NCBI GenBank assembly: GCA_003161815.1
Contig: PMNN01000169.1
Span: 1 to 6,662 of the forward strand
Reading direction: 5' to 3'
From: Methanobacterium sp.
Lineage (GTDB): Archaea > Methanobacteriota > Methanobacteria > Methanobacteriales > Methanobacteriaceae
Length of the DNA: 6,662 nucleotides
The translations under genes were made by a program, and so were the position numbers. The notes beneath the pieces are model-generated. The model was not told the origin of the DNA and searched no databases. It saw only the letters and a program-made list of their open reading frames with translations. Of the stretch, positions 6,437 to 6,662 are shown piece after piece (position 1 is the stretch's first letter; each line of letters starts with the position of its first letter).

Positions 6437-6662
6437 AAAATAAATTAGGACCATTTAAGAAGTTAAAAATAAAAAAGAAGGTAAAAATTGAGGTAATTAA
6501 TATACCTGAATTTACCATTGCTCCAGTTAATTATCTATGAATTATTCAAATATAAACCTTTTGAATCTAATAAATAGTATTACTTAATCCATAAATAAAA
6601 TGTATTATATCCAATAAAATTTGTTATAAATTAATTAATTTTAAAATTTATTAATATAAAAA
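6437..6662. other. A+T-rich intergenic tail with no supportable gene
   Basis: No reading frame with family features or a credible ribosome binding site was found on either strand; the best + strand frame, from ATG 6537, is only 16 codons. Contents are the palindrome at 6480-6516, a 7-bp inverted repeat ATTCAAA/TTTGAAT (6544-6550 and 6560-6566), and a 12-bp perfect A/T palindrome at 6637-6648. Several TATA-like strings (near 6551, 6625 and 6654) could be the promoter of a gene beyond the window, but none stands out. Confidence 0.6.
6480..6516. repeat. Imperfect palindrome downstream of trpD
   Basis: Outer arms GGTAAA (6480-6485) and TTTACC (6511-6516) pair exactly. Inside, TT/AA pair after a two-A bulge, a G-G mismatch follows, and AGGTA (6491-6495) pairs with TACCT (6503-6507) around a 7-nt loop. 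That gives 13 pairs in 37 nt with five G-C pairs, notable in DNA this A+T-rich. It could be a 3'-end RNA stem-loop, a back-up terminator, or an operator for the next gene; the window does not decide. Confidence 0.45.

Noticed and set aside
6537..6587. Small open frame of 16 codons after the operon
   Set aside because: It is very short, composed of A+T-rich codons (Asn, Ile, Leu), has no binding site and looks like random A+T-rich sequence.
6637..6648. 12-bp perfect palindrome AATTTTAAAATT
   Set aside because: It consists only of A and T in a stretch that is nearly all A and T, so such palindromes arise easily by chance; noted only as part of the tail.
1..6662. Search for tRNA, rRNA, CRISPR array, insertion sequence or phage features
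   Set aside because: No regularly spaced repeats, transposase motifs, terminal inverted repeats around genes, or cloverleaf-like sequences were seen; the genes look like one native operon.

Overview
The window is a nearly complete tryptophan biosynthesis operon, all on the + strand, in the order trpE(partial)-trpG-trpC-trpF-trpB-trpA-trpD, followed by about 250 bp of very A+T-rich DNA with no supportable gene. The order trpEGCFBAD, separate (unfused) trpG, trpD, trpC and trpF, low G+C, and GGTGAT-type ribosome binding sites all point to a methanogenic archaeon of the Methanobacteriales. The best guess is Methanobacterium or a close relative; genus level is inference.

Layout. Positions 1-1248 hold trpE, which enters the window already open: the residues before the first in-frame ATG read F-L-L-E-S, the conserved tryptophan-binding motif, so the true start lies upstream. 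trpG (1254-1823), trpC (1829-2623) and trpF (2620-3288) follow almost without gaps. The only sizeable internal spacer (3289-3329) separates trpF from trpB and carries a perfect 9-bp all-A/T inverted repeat just ahead of the trpB ribosome binding site. trpB (3330-4511), trpA (4508-5347) and trpD (5355-6410) complete the operon. The tail, 6411-6662, has oligo-T runs suited to archaeal termination and a 37-nt imperfect palindrome.

The genes together turn chorismate into tryptophan. TrpE/TrpG make anthranilate, TrpD adds the phosphoribosyl group, TrpF isomerises, TrpC closes the indole ring, and TrpA/TrpB release indole and join it to serine. Every enzyme keeps its recognisable catalytic motifs and no frameshift is seen. 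The operon promoter, and any TrpY-type repressor gene and operator such as those known upstream of trpE in Methanothermobacter, lie outside the window.

I see no new biological system here. The points worth a second look are small: a trpB start that is easily mis-called because its ribosome binding site contains a GTG, almost no tryptophan in the encoded enzymes (2 in about 2,110 residues), the trpF-trpB inverted repeat, a short insertion beside the TrpD metal-binding pair, and the palindrome after the operon.
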